From NCBI GenBank assembly GCA_003155655.1, contig PMDS01000032.1:16577-80576 (forward strand): 64,000 nucleotides of DNA, given 5' to 3'. Positions 37,901 to 45,788 of this stretch are shown in pieces. A model generated the notes under the pieces. That model was not told where the DNA came from and searched no databases. It worked only from the letters and a program-made list of their open reading frames with translations. A program made the position numbers and the translations under genes. Position 1 is the first letter of the stretch, and the number at the start of each line of letters is the position of its first letter. The stretch is from Melioribacter sp. Lineage in GTDB: Bacteria > Bacteroidota > Ignavibacteria > Ignavibacteriales > Melioribacteraceae.

Positions 37901-38826
37901 TATTTTCACCTGGAACTAAAGATGTATATGCATATAATCTTTTGAATTCTACAAGGCCCCTTTTTGAGGATGGAAATATTTTCTTAGATTGGACAATAGA
38001 TGAAATTAATTTAATTGCACAGAAGGTAATTACTTATTGGGATACATGGAAAGATGATATAATTAATGTTATTAATGAGAAATCATATTATAATGAACAA
38101 GACCATATAATTGAAAGAATAAGACAAATGATGGAAATCATTGGCCATGTTATTTTTCATTATTATAAAAGTGACAAAACTTATTTATTAAACAAACTAA
38201 TAAATATAACTGAAACATTCGAAGAGAAGGGGATAGGGCTAACTAGAAATCTCCCATTTTATTTAATACAAAAACCAGAAATGGAAAATCATGTTGCATC
38301 AATAATTCGCAAAGATATGAATTCAATTTCGTTGAACAAAATACGTGATGCAATAGTTGGTCTTTTCTATTGGTTAGTCCTTTATTCACAAGAAAAAATT
38401 AAGGAACCACCTAAGGATATACTGAATGAATTAATTAATAGAATTGTTACGCGTCGCCAACCCGGTTTGGATGTTGCAATTAAACAAACGGCTATAATTT
38501 TTTGGAGAATTCCTTCAATAATAAAAGAACAACATATTAGTGACATAAGCATAGGTTTAGAGTATTTGTTAACTGAAACAAAATACGAAACTGATATTAA
38601 TTCTTCTTCCGAGACTTTATCTGATTTCTTTACTTTAGAAGAAATTCCTCATTATCGTGCTTTATGCTCTGAATTATCAAAACGAATTTATGATTATCTA
38701 ACGGAACGTGATTTTATAATACCAGCCACCATTGATAAATGGAAAACAGAAGCTATTAATGATCGATTACCCGAAGTAAAAAAAATATGGTTAGAAAATA
38801 CATCTAACCCCTCTCAAATAAAATAA
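34954..38826 (+). CDS. Large SIR2-domain protein, candidate anti-phage NADase
   Basis: A 1290-aa protein. The N-terminal ~280 residues form a SIR2-like NAD-binding domain: VGTGFSRNA (33-39), FTTNYDTLLE (122-131), KLHGSF (161-166) and GFSGDDPNF (206-214). The rest, about 1000 residues, is alpha-helical, with no recognised domain and no membrane segment. This layout matches single-gene SIR2 defence proteins (DSR-like), where the SIR2 part degrades NAD and the helical part senses phage. No zinc-binding cysteines of true sirtuins were seen. It is isolated, in the same direction as the next operon, follows repeat-rich DNA, and looks unusually A/T-rich in codon choice, which suggests transfer. Function is inferred. 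Confidence 0.75.
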   Translation: MNDNNFNDQIYIDQITKRLWCGKEYGHAAVMVGTGFSRNATPISPSSKPFPLWNDLTKIIKNELYGAIKIDNNNALQLAEEYVSAFGRESLNNMLIKNIPDIEYQPTEIFELLLTLPWSDVFTTNYDTLLERAAQKIYQRKYNVVFTHTDIPVRIKPRIIKLHGSFPSHFPLILTEEDYRTYPKKMAPFVNLVQQSLMENIFCLIGFSGDDPNFLYWSGWVRDYFGENTPKIYLCGLLNLSNSKRQYFLNRNIIPIDLTPLFPKSKFPEITIRQKFAIEWFLLNLFYGAPPNPLQWPYFKKNVFLAIQNEDKLPPIHRQEYKIGQESLIPSLSQDKLKEELTNLLFTWSLIRKSYPNWIIMPKELRYQIWQITEQWIELIIENLSMLDQPNDLLIIYELLWRLDKVFFPLVDTWVERIEKVLLKYIPFPELLESLQIGKIKTQDVKDIQHIWIEIVFSIIRTSREDQNIKKLNYWVGIIEKIANPNPKWSMRLYYEKLMNSLFHLDYEQVRNYLKGWPQYIYEPYWEIKRAALLAEIGEISEAEKICVIALTRIRENVKDFDNDFYWVSLESWAMILTKIIKQSVSPYQDKFVQEFNDRWEKLNSYKCNPWSELEFLSANVKLPMKISPKGKQIKKSFDPDISTVSLSFYSNLNIFDFINEFSLLRLFEDAAIPFRCGYIVINNEEIKEAAIKIYPFSPFTTIISLIRIQNKEGIEKIFTRVSIAQTSQEDIDRVWSIFYSNLEKQLKHYSGIYKSDDKGHEQNFVKNSISVSCEILSRISFRLGLEERSKLLKVTIYLYNTYPDDFYEQINYLFMRLLYAVQQDDLPSIIASLIQLPIPTVNAFFIDMLGVIRDPFGYIEIKNMHTIPSIIGISEKINELINIAKNNLHIARERAITRIAKLYNLHLLDNNQIQEFGEALWKSVDSENGLPIDTPFYFFAFINLPSPEEIDPKLKIKEYLLKNNFEPLFNISPAKDGKISKLFSPGTKDVYAYNLLNSTRPLFEDGNIFLDWTIDEINLIAQKVITYWDTWKDDIINVINEKSYYNEQDHIIERIRQMMEIIGHVIFHYYKSDKTYLLNKLINITETFEEKGIGLTRNLPFYLIQKPEMENHVASIIRKDMNSISLNKIRDAIVGLFYWLVLYSQEKIKEPPKDILNELINRIVTRRQPGLDVAIKQTAIIFWRIPSIIKEQHISDISIGLEYLLTETKYETDINSSSETLSDFFTLEEIPHYRALCSELSKRIYDYLTERDFIIPATIDKWKTEAINDRLPEVKKIWLENTSNPSQIK

Positions 38827-39156
38827 GAGTTAATTTTCTCTGAGATAAAATCTCTTTGGTGGAATTTCTAGGCTCTGATCCATTGGAATTGTTAAATAAG
38901 AAGATTAACATTTTATAAAAATACTTGTTATGTGAAATGGATTACTTTTATTGACGTAAAAAAAGAAAAAAACCGACCCCCGATTCACCGGGACTTGGTT
39001 TAGTAAAAAATATTTATTAGAACATACTTTATTAACCAAAAGACTAACCCGTTAGAATAATTGACTGTCTTTTTAGAATTGATTACTTTTTTCATCAAGT
39101 TAATGCGAAGAATACAAATAATTAATTTTGTAAATGTATTTTAGTTCAAGTTAAAT
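38827..39156. other. Intergenic gap of 330 bp
   Basis: Mostly A+T-rich. One GC-rich imperfect hairpin lies at about 38971-39001 (AAACCG, CCCCGATTCACCGGG, GGTTT), related in sequence to the terminator at 49482. It may end transcription of the SIR2 gene. No gene was seen. Confidence 0.5.
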
Positions 39157-40398
39157 GTGAAAGAGAAAAATCTTTCCCGCCGTCAATTCATTTTAAAATC
39201 CAGCCTGTTTGCAGCAGGAACCTGCATTTCGTTATCATCTTTTCCTGTTCTTGGAAAAGCATTTTCATATGTAAATAATGAAATACAGAGAGACTATTTA
39301 CAGGATCTTTTAAGGAATGCACCGCGTGCGCGTTATTATATTTCAACAAATACAAAAAATGTTGACTGTCTTTCCTGTCACTCTTCCGAACAGGTTAAAG
39401 ATCTAAAATATTTTGACCACGGAGAAAAAATTGTAAAATGTCTTTTATGTGCGCAAGGGTGCATAATAAAAGATAAAGAGCGCGGTAAGTGCAGGGCAAG
39501 AATAAATATTGATGGAGAATTGAAAAGTCTAGTTTACGGCAGACCGGTTTCCATCCATGTTGACCCGATTGAGAAAAAGCCGTTTTATCATTTTCTGCCG
39601 GGAAGCAGCGCTTACTCGCTTGCAACTTCTGGATGCCCGTTATCATGCCAGTTCTGCCAGAACTGGGAAATATCACAATCTAAACCGGAAGATTTTTCAG
39701 TAAAATTTTACCCTGCAGAGGAAATTGTTGCGGGCGCCAAATCACAGGATGTTCCTATTATCGCTTTCACATATAATGAGCCGACAGTTTTTACAGAATA
39801 CATGCTTGACATTGCATACCAGGCAAAGAAAAATAATTTGAGAAGCGTTCTTATTAGCTGCGGATTTATGAACTATGAACCTCTGAAAGACATGTGCAAT
39901 ATTCTGGACGCAATTAAAATTGACCTGAAAGGTTTCAGCGAGGATTTCTATCACAATGTTTGTTCTGCGGAACTTAAACCGGTATTAAGAAGCATAAAGC
40001 AAATTTCACAAACCAAAACTCATCTCGAAATTGTGAACCTGGTTGTACCCACGTTAAATGATTCGGAAAAGATGCTTACTGATTTATGCAGCTGGATAGC
40101 CGGAGAGATTGGTCCCGACGTTCCAATACATTTTACAAGATTCCACCCGGATTATAAACTTTTAAATCTTCCGCCGACGCCAATTTCAACATTAGAACGC
40201 GCCAGGGAAATTGCAATGTCTAAAGGAATTCATTATGCGTTTGTAGGCAATGTACCGGGACATGCAGGCAACTGCACTTACTGTCCTAACTGTAAAAAAA
40301 TGATAATAAAACGCTCCGGTATGTTTACTGAAGAAATTCATTTGAAAAACGGACGGTGTGAATATTGCAGTAACCCAATTGCCGGCGTTTGGAAATAA
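39157..40398 (+). CDS. amrS: AmmeMemoRadiSam-system radical SAM enzyme
   Basis: A 413-aa radical SAM protein. The [4Fe-4S] cysteines are C160, C164 and C167 in SGCPLSCQFCQNWEIS. Additional CxxC pairs occur at CLSC (71-74), CLLC (95-98), and a C-terminal cluster YCPNCKK and CEYCSNP. The N-terminus has a Tat-like signal (SRRQFILKSSLFAAG). Start is GTG at 39157. This is the radical SAM partner of the Memo and AMMECR1 proteins in the conserved AmmeMemoRadiSam system; the substrate is not established. A Memo-AMMECR1 fusion follows. Confidence 0.88.
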   Translation: MKEKNLSRRQFILKSSLFAAGTCISLSSFPVLGKAFSYVNNEIQRDYLQDLLRNAPRARYYISTNTKNVDCLSCHSSEQVKDLKYFDHGEKIVKCLLCAQGCIIKDKERGKCRARINIDGELKSLVYGRPVSIHVDPIEKKPFYHFLPGSSAYSLATSGCPLSCQFCQNWEISQSKPEDFSVKFYPAEEIVAGAKSQDVPIIAFTYNEPTVFTEYMLDIAYQAKKNNLRSVLISCGFMNYEPLKDMCNILDAIKIDLKGFSEDFYHNVCSAELKPVLRSIKQISQTKTHLEIVNLVVPTLNDSEKMLTDLCSWIAGEIGPDVPIHFTRFHPDYKLLNLPPTPISTLERAREIAMSKGIHYAFVGNVPGHAGNCTYCPNCKKMIIKRSGMFTEEIHLKNGRCEYCSNPIAGVWK

Positions 40399-40539
40399 CT
40401 TTTTTACTCATGTTACGCAAAAACGGTATTTACAACAATTGATTTTAAGACTTCATAGCAAAGCAAGCTTTCAAATTTTCGAGTTCACTATAAAGATGTA
40501 AGCTAATAACGAAATTATCTGTCCATTGAACAAAGAGTT

Positions 40540-40594
40540 GGGCTAAAGCCCGCATCTTTTTACTTGGTTAGACTCCACGTCCTGAAGGACGTGG
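40540..40594. repeat. REP-like pair of hairpins
   Basis: GGGCTAAAGCCC (40540-40551) is followed 23 bases later by a 20-base hairpin, CCACGTCC-TGAA-GGACGTGG (40575-40594). Similar paired palindromes occur dispersed in many Bacteroidota genomes and are linked to REP-associated transposases; none is encoded here. Confidence 0.65.
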
Positions 40595-40646
40595 TTATAA
40601 ATTAAATTATGCGTAAGGTGAGTTATTTATTAAAGAGAGTATAGCT

Positions 40647-42176
40647 ATGAAAAAGATTTTTTGTTACTTAATTTTTCTTCTATTGGTATCTTCATGTAAG
40701 GGAGAGAAGCTTAACACAAATAATTTTGAAGCCGACTCAACAAGACTGCCGGTATTTGCCAATCAATTTTATCCGGGAGATTCTTTAACACTTACCAAAG
40801 CAATCAAAACATTTATTGAAAATGCAAAACCCGCTGCTGCGGAAAATCCAATTGCAATAATTGTACCTCATGCGGGTTATATATTTTCCGGTCAGATTGC
40901 AGCAGATGCCTACAACCAGGTCAAAAATAACAAGTATGATGTAATTGTTGTTCTTGGTACAAATCATACAACAGCGGGGTTTACAAATATCGGCATTTAC
41001 CCTCGCGGTGCATTTTCAACTCCTATCGGGTCAGTAAAAATTGATGAAGTTGTCTCGCAGGAATTATTAAAGGAAGACCCGGATGTTACTGTAAATCTTG
41101 CCGTTCATTCAAAAGAACATTCAATCGAAGTGCAAATTCCTTTTATAAAATATTTATTTCCCGGCGCGAAAATAGTTCCTCTTATTGTTGGGGAACCGGA
41201 CATAAAAATGTGCGTAAAATTCGGGCAGACTCTGGCAAAAGCTCTAAAGAATAAAAAAGCATTAATTATTGCCAGCTCGGATTTGTCACACTATCCCTCT
41301 TTTGATGATGCGGTTAAGGTTGATAACATCACACTTAAAACAATTACCGGGTTAAATCTTTCCGCAATAAGTTCTGAAATGCAAAAAGAAATGAATCAAA
41401 ATATTGACCAGCTTGTTACATGTGCCTGCGGAGAAGCGCCAATACTGGCAGCAGTTGCATCGTCAAAAGAACTTGGTGCTAATTGCGGATCAATAATCAG
41501 CTACAGTAATTCCGGTTACAGCTCTGTTGGAAGCGCGGACAAAGTTGTCGGATACGGCGCTGTTGTACTTGGCGCAGGAAAATCATATCCACCGGCTGAT
41601 GTTGACACATTAATGACCGATCCTTCTTATAAATTAAATTCTACCGATAAGAGAGCGCTTTTAAAATATGCACGGAAAACTTTGGAACAATATTTTTCAT
41701 CACAAACACTGCCGCTTCCAAGGAATATGAATCCGAAATTAAAAATAAAAAGAGGCGCGTTTGTAACTTTGAAAAAAAACGGCGAATTGAGGGGATGCAT
41801 TGGACACATGGCAGAGACAACCCCGCTTTGTTCTGTTGTTGGCGCAATGGCTCTGCAGGCTGCGTTTAATGATTCCAGGTTTTCGCAGTTAACGCAAAAT
41901 GAATTATCTAAAGTTGAATTTGAAATTTCTGTTCTCACACCATTTATGCCTGTAAAAAATGCTGATGAAATTGTTCTTGGACGGGACGGTGTTGTTGTAA
42001 AAAAGGGAGAAAAGCAGGCTGTATATCTGCCACAGGTAGCCACTGAAACAGGATGGAGTAAAGAAATGTTCTTAGATCAGCTTTGTTATAAAGCGGGATT
42101 AAGCGCCGGAGATTGGAAAAGCGCAAAACTGTTCACGTTCCAGGCGGATGTATTTAGTGAATCTGAATTACATTAA
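40647..42176 (+). CDS. Memo-AMMECR1 fusion lipoprotein
   Basis: A 509-aa fusion. A lipoprotein signal (LLLVSSCKGEK) is followed by a Memo domain at about 35-310 (IIVPHAGYIFSGQIAADAYN, VVLGTNHTTAG, HSKEHSIEVQIPF, ASSDLSHYPSF), which carries the His-rich metal site of this dioxygenase-like family. About 325-505 is an AMMECR1 domain with the hallmark LRGCIG. These are the A and B components of the AmmeMemoRadiSam system fused in one chain. Export is unexpected for AMMECR1, which is best known as intracellular in eukaryotes. It overlaps the next gene by 29 bases. Confidence 0.9.
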   Translation: MKKIFCYLIFLLLVSSCKGEKLNTNNFEADSTRLPVFANQFYPGDSLTLTKAIKTFIENAKPAAAENPIAIIVPHAGYIFSGQIAADAYNQVKNNKYDVIVVLGTNHTTAGFTNIGIYPRGAFSTPIGSVKIDEVVSQELLKEDPDVTVNLAVHSKEHSIEVQIPFIKYLFPGAKIVPLIVGEPDIKMCVKFGQTLAKALKNKKALIIASSDLSHYPSFDDAVKVDNITLKTITGLNLSAISSEMQKEMNQNIDQLVTCACGEAPILAAVASSKELGANCGSIISYSNSGYSSVGSADKVVGYGAVVLGAGKSYPPADVDTLMTDPSYKLNSTDKRALLKYARKTLEQYFSSQTLPLPRNMNPKLKIKRGAFVTLKKNGELRGCIGHMAETTPLCSVVGAMALQAAFNDSRFSQLTQNELSKVEFEISVLTPFMPVKNADEIVLGRDGVVVKKGEKQAVYLPQVATETGWSKEMFLDQLCYKAGLSAGDWKSAKLFTFQADVFSESELH

Positions 42177-44370
42177 ATCAATTAAATTTACTCCCGGGTC
42201 AGTTTATTTATTTGCAGCCGGATTTATTTCAATTCTTGGGCAGGTTGTTGTTCTGCGTGAATTAAATGTTGCATTCTTCGGGGTTGAGCTAATCTATATT
42301 TTATCTTTAGGTTTTTGGCTGATTGGAACTGCAATTGGAGCAGCAGCAAGCCGGGGTTCAAATATTCCTAAAGAAAAAAACATTCGCACACTCTTTCTTA
42401 TAACTGCAATAATTCTACTGATAGATATAGTTTTTATCCGCGGGGTAAGAAATATTTTTAGCGGTGTACCAGGTGCATACCTTTCTTTTACCTATCAAAT
42501 TATTGGAATGATAATATCATTATTGCCGTTTAGTTTTTTAATGGGGTTATTATTTCAATACCCGGCAAAATTGTTTGTGAGTAATGGAAGAACTCTTGCA
42601 AGGGCATATTCAATAGAAAGCGCCGGAGGAGTAGCCGGAGGGCTTGCATCAACTTTGTTTTTACATTTTGGCATGCAGAATTTTCTAACCGTTTTGGTTT
42701 GCAGTACGTGTTCCGTTCTTGCCGCATCGTATTACTCAAAACAATTAAATTTGAAAAGCAGAAAAATTTTTTCACTTACCGCGCTAATGTTTTTACTTGT
42801 ACTGTTTGTATTCAATACTAAAATTGATACTTGGCTTACATCCTGGAACCATCCTTCTCAAGTTGCATCAGAAGATACTCCTTATGGGCGTGTAACTGTA
42901 ACTGAATCCGGAGAACAAATTTGTGTTTTTGAAAATGATGCGCTTACCTATGAGACAGAGGGTATTGCAGCAGAAGAAATTGTTCATCTTTCCACACTAC
43001 AGACTGTAAAAATGGATTCTGTACTTGTTCTTGGCGGCGGGTTTGAGGGAATAATTACAGAACTACTAAAATTAAATGTAAAAAAAATTGATTATGTTGA
43101 AATAAATAAAGAGTTACTTTCAATCGTTAAAGAACACTTTCCTAATCAGGAGACTAAACCGTTAGCCGACACAAAAGTAAATATTATTTATGAAGATCCC
43201 CGCCAATATCTCCGGCAGGCAAAAAAGTATGATTTTATTTTGGTTGGAATGCCGGAACCAATGTCTGCCCAGAATAACAGGTTTTATACAAAAGAATTTT
43301 TTGAACAGTGTCCGGAAAATTTAAACACGGGCGGAATTCTTGCATTTAAAATTGCATCGGCAGAAAATTTATGGACAAGACAGCTTATCGAAAGGAATAA
43401 AAGCATTTATGCAGCATTAAAATTATCCTTCAATAATATAATTGTACTTCCGGGTGTAACAAATATTTTTATTGCTTCAAAATCAAAGTTAATAACAGAT
43501 ACAAAAATTCTTTCTGGAAGGTTTACAGAAAGAAATTTAAACACGCGTTTGGTCTCTCCGCAATATATAAACTATCTATATAAAAATGACAGATTTGCCA
43601 GTGTGCAAAAGCTGCTTGAACTAGGTTCAGTTGAGGCAAATTCGGATTTTCAGCCAATTTCTTTTAACTATACAGTTTCAATATGGCTTTCTAAATTTAT
43701 CCCCGGATTTGTAAATAACACTCAGCAATTCCTTAAAATCAGCAGTTACGAAAAATCACCTGTCTTCTGGGCACTGGTTATTTTTGTATTATTACTTTTT
43801 ATTCTTGCCAAAAAAAGAATTGCATTGGGGAAAATGGCTTTGGTCTTTTTTGCCGGTTTTGCGGGAATGATAATTGAGACAATTCTGATTCTGAACTATC
43901 AAAACAGGAACGGCGTATTGTTTCAAAATATCGGGATCCTGCTTATGTCTTTTATGCTGGGTCTTGCTTTAGGCTCATTGACCGTTGATGAATTTTTTGC
44001 AGATACAAAGCATCGTGCTAAAATAAACCATTTAAATGGAACATTACTGCTAATTAGTTTTGCTGTTGTTTGCTTTATAATTTACATTTTTATTCAGTAT
44101 AATTTTTTAGCAAATCTTGTTATAACATCTTTAGTTCTGCTTCTTGCCGGCATTTTTGTAGCCGCAATTTTTGCATTTGTGAGCTTATATAAAGTTGCGG
44201 ATAAACAGGCTGCAGTGACACAGCTTTATTCTGCAGATTTAGCGGGCGGCAGTCTGGGTTCTATATTGGCAAGTTTAATTTTGATTCCAATTTATGGACT
44301 TCCGGCGTCTATGCTGTTAATAATAATTCTAATTTTATTTACGTCAGGTTTGTTTTTTAGAATGAGGTGA
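42148..44370 (+). CDS. Membrane-embedded spermidine synthase-like protein
   Basis: A 740-aa protein with N-terminal hydrophobic helices (about 15-230), a central polyamine synthase-type Rossmann domain (VLVLGGGFEGIITELLK, IDYVEINKELLSIV, about 285-440) and C-terminal helices (about 540-740). This fused-MFS/spermidine-synthase arrangement often occurs near Memo genes. The ATG at 42148 overlaps the fusion gene; a GTG at 42157 is an alternative. The acidic residues needed for polyamine binding could not be verified, so another aminopropyl- or methyl-type transfer is possible. Confidence 0.75.
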   Translation: MYLVNLNYIKSIKFTPGSVYLFAAGFISILGQVVVLRELNVAFFGVELIYILSLGFWLIGTAIGAAASRGSNIPKEKNIRTLFLITAIILLIDIVFIRGVRNIFSGVPGAYLSFTYQIIGMIISLLPFSFLMGLLFQYPAKLFVSNGRTLARAYSIESAGGVAGGLASTLFLHFGMQNFLTVLVCSTCSVLAASYYSKQLNLKSRKIFSLTALMFLLVLFVFNTKIDTWLTSWNHPSQVASEDTPYGRVTVTESGEQICVFENDALTYETEGIAAEEIVHLSTLQTVKMDSVLVLGGGFEGIITELLKLNVKKIDYVEINKELLSIVKEHFPNQETKPLADTKVNIIYEDPRQYLRQAKKYDFILVGMPEPMSAQNNRFYTKEFFEQCPENLNTGGILAFKIASAENLWTRQLIERNKSIYAALKLSFNNIIVLPGVTNIFIASKSKLITDTKILSGRFTERNLNTRLVSPQYINYLYKNDRFASVQKLLELGSVEANSDFQPISFNYTVSIWLSKFIPGFVNNTQQFLKISSYEKSPVFWALVIFVLLLFILAKKRIALGKMALVFFAGFAGMIIETILILNYQNRNGVLFQNIGILLMSFMLGLALGSLTVDEFFADTKHRAKINHLNGTLLLISFAVVCFIIYIFIQYNFLANLVITSLVLLLAGIFVAAIFAFVSLYKVADKQAAVTQLYSADLAGGSLGSILASLILIPIYGLPASMLLIIILILFTSGLFFRMR

Positions 44371-44389
44371 ACACGGAGAACTTTTGTTA

Positions 44390-44495
44390 ATTGAATGGTG
44401 GTTAGTTGTTAGTGGTGTCCGTTATCCATCAGTCGGATTACAGAAAGGGACGTCGTGTAAATTGAGAATTGAAAATTGAGAATTGAGAACGGAAA
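44390..44495. repeat. Intergenic heptamer repeats
   Basis: A GGTTAGTTGTTAGTGG stretch is followed, after 40 bases, by heptamers ATTGAGA, ATTGAAA, ATTGAGA, ATTGAGA, ACGGAAA (44461-44495). Same family as 8521-8650. Confidence 0.6.
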
Positions 44496-44731
44496 ATGAA
44501 GCCACTCTATAAATTTAGGGCACACGGGAGTGTAGAATAATTTATATTACACCAGGGTACAGCCTTGACAAATCCGTTAGCAAACAGACGTCCCTGCAAA
44601 AGGCGCGGGACAAGCTGGACAGGCTGTGGTGAGCTGAAAAATATTAAATTTATACTTGTTTATTAAAATTTTATCAGTATTTTTGTAATGAGTTTTGTTA
44701 TCTAGCGTCTGTAGCTAGATTATTGATTTGA

Positions 44732-44762
44732 ACGGGAACTGCGTAGCGGGTCCCGTTTTTTT
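44732..44762 (+). terminator. Hairpin terminator
   Basis: ACGGGA/TCCCGT stem with a structured loop is followed by seven T residues. It lies between the converging spermidine synthase-like and DUF3800 genes, at the stop of the latter. Confidence 0.6.
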
Positions 44763-45492
44763 ATGGGATAATTACCAATCCATAACCCCGGTATTTGCCA
44801 TTAGAATTCTTTCTAAATTTACTTTCAACTATTTCAAAATCTTTTTTAACTTTTTTCCCGATTATATATCTTCCTATCGGAGTTGCTGCTAAATCTGCAA
44901 TTTGTAAGCCGGCAATATTTTCTTCTTTTTTCCTTATGAAAAACCCTTCAATATTTTCTTTAATTTCTTTTGATCTGATGAATCTTGTGCCGCTGATTTT
45001 AGTGTTTAAATAAGCAATTTCGAGCTGGTTATCCAGCAAACTATTTCTTGCCTCTGCAATCACAAAACCCTTTGAATGTGTTTCTCTCAACTCATATACA
45101 AATCTTTCTATTAAAACTTCCAAACAAAACAGATACGGATCAATTGCTCTTATTCCATATCGATGTTTATATTCTTTCTTTTTTATTGCTGCCGCAATTA
45201 CTTTAAAATCAATTCTGCTTAATAGATTGTTTGACTTTTCATAGAAATTATTTCTAAACTCCGTTTCCTTAAGCCTTTCAAATCCATTCTTATTTCTTGT
45301 TATATCAGCCGTATGCAGAATAATATTTTCATCCCCGAATAGCTCTATTTTAAAGTTTTTTAACTCATCCGTTAGTGTAGTGTTATGGCAATCCTCCTCT
45401 ATTAAAACACCAGTTAATACAAATACAGGATATTGGTCATCTATCTGTATTAAATTATGATCGCCTGATTCGTCAATATAAAGTTGATACAT
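44761..45492 (-). CDS. DUF3800 family protein
   Basis: A 243-aa protein starting MYQLYIDESGDHNL, the diagnostic start of DUF3800, with further acidic residues (IADLAATPIGRYIIG near the C-terminus and VIAEARNSLLD). The family is suspected to be a metal-dependent RNase H-like nuclease and is frequent in accessory and defence regions, but its activity is unproven. It lies about 300 bases downstream of a SIR2-domain gene on the same strand, so the two might form one unit. Confidence 0.75.
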   Translation of the reverse strand: MYQLYIDESGDHNLIQIDDQYPVFVLTGVLIEEDCHNTTLTDELKNFKIELFGDENIILHTADITRNKNGFERLKETEFRNNFYEKSNNLLSRIDFKVIAAAIKKKEYKHRYGIRAIDPYLFCLEVLIERFVYELRETHSKGFVIAEARNSLLDNQLEIAYLNTKISGTRFIRSKEIKENIEGFFIRKKEENIAGLQIADLAATPIGRYIIGKKVKKDFEIVESKFRKNSNGKYRGYGLVIIP

Positions 45493-45788
45493 TAATTCCC
45501 CTTTTTATTATATCCAATTTATTTTTGATATTTAAATATTATAACCGGTGTTTTTTATTTTGGTGAAGAAAGTATTTTAATACTAAAATCTTATTTAGCA
45601 TTAATTTTATCAATATCCTTCTAAGCTATCTTTAAACAATAAAGATATTGTACAGCATTCAAGCTTGCCTGACTGTGGCTGGTCCCATGCCTTGACAGCC
45701 AAGAAATAATTAGTTTTCAATTATTTTTAACATGTCTGAACTCTGTATATCCGCGATACTTTTTAAAATTAAAATTACATTTTCTTTA
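45493..45788. other. Gap between the DUF3800 and SIR2 genes, 296 bp
   Basis: A+T-rich, with a short G+C-richer stretch at about 45660-45705 containing GCTTGCCTGACTGTGGC, which resembles GCTTGCCTGCTGTAGG near 58453. No gene or terminator was recognised. Confidence 0.4.

Noticed and set aside
34954..38826. Classical sirtuin deacetylase
   Set aside because: No zinc-binding Cys pairs; the motif set and the length fit SIR2-like NADase proteins better.
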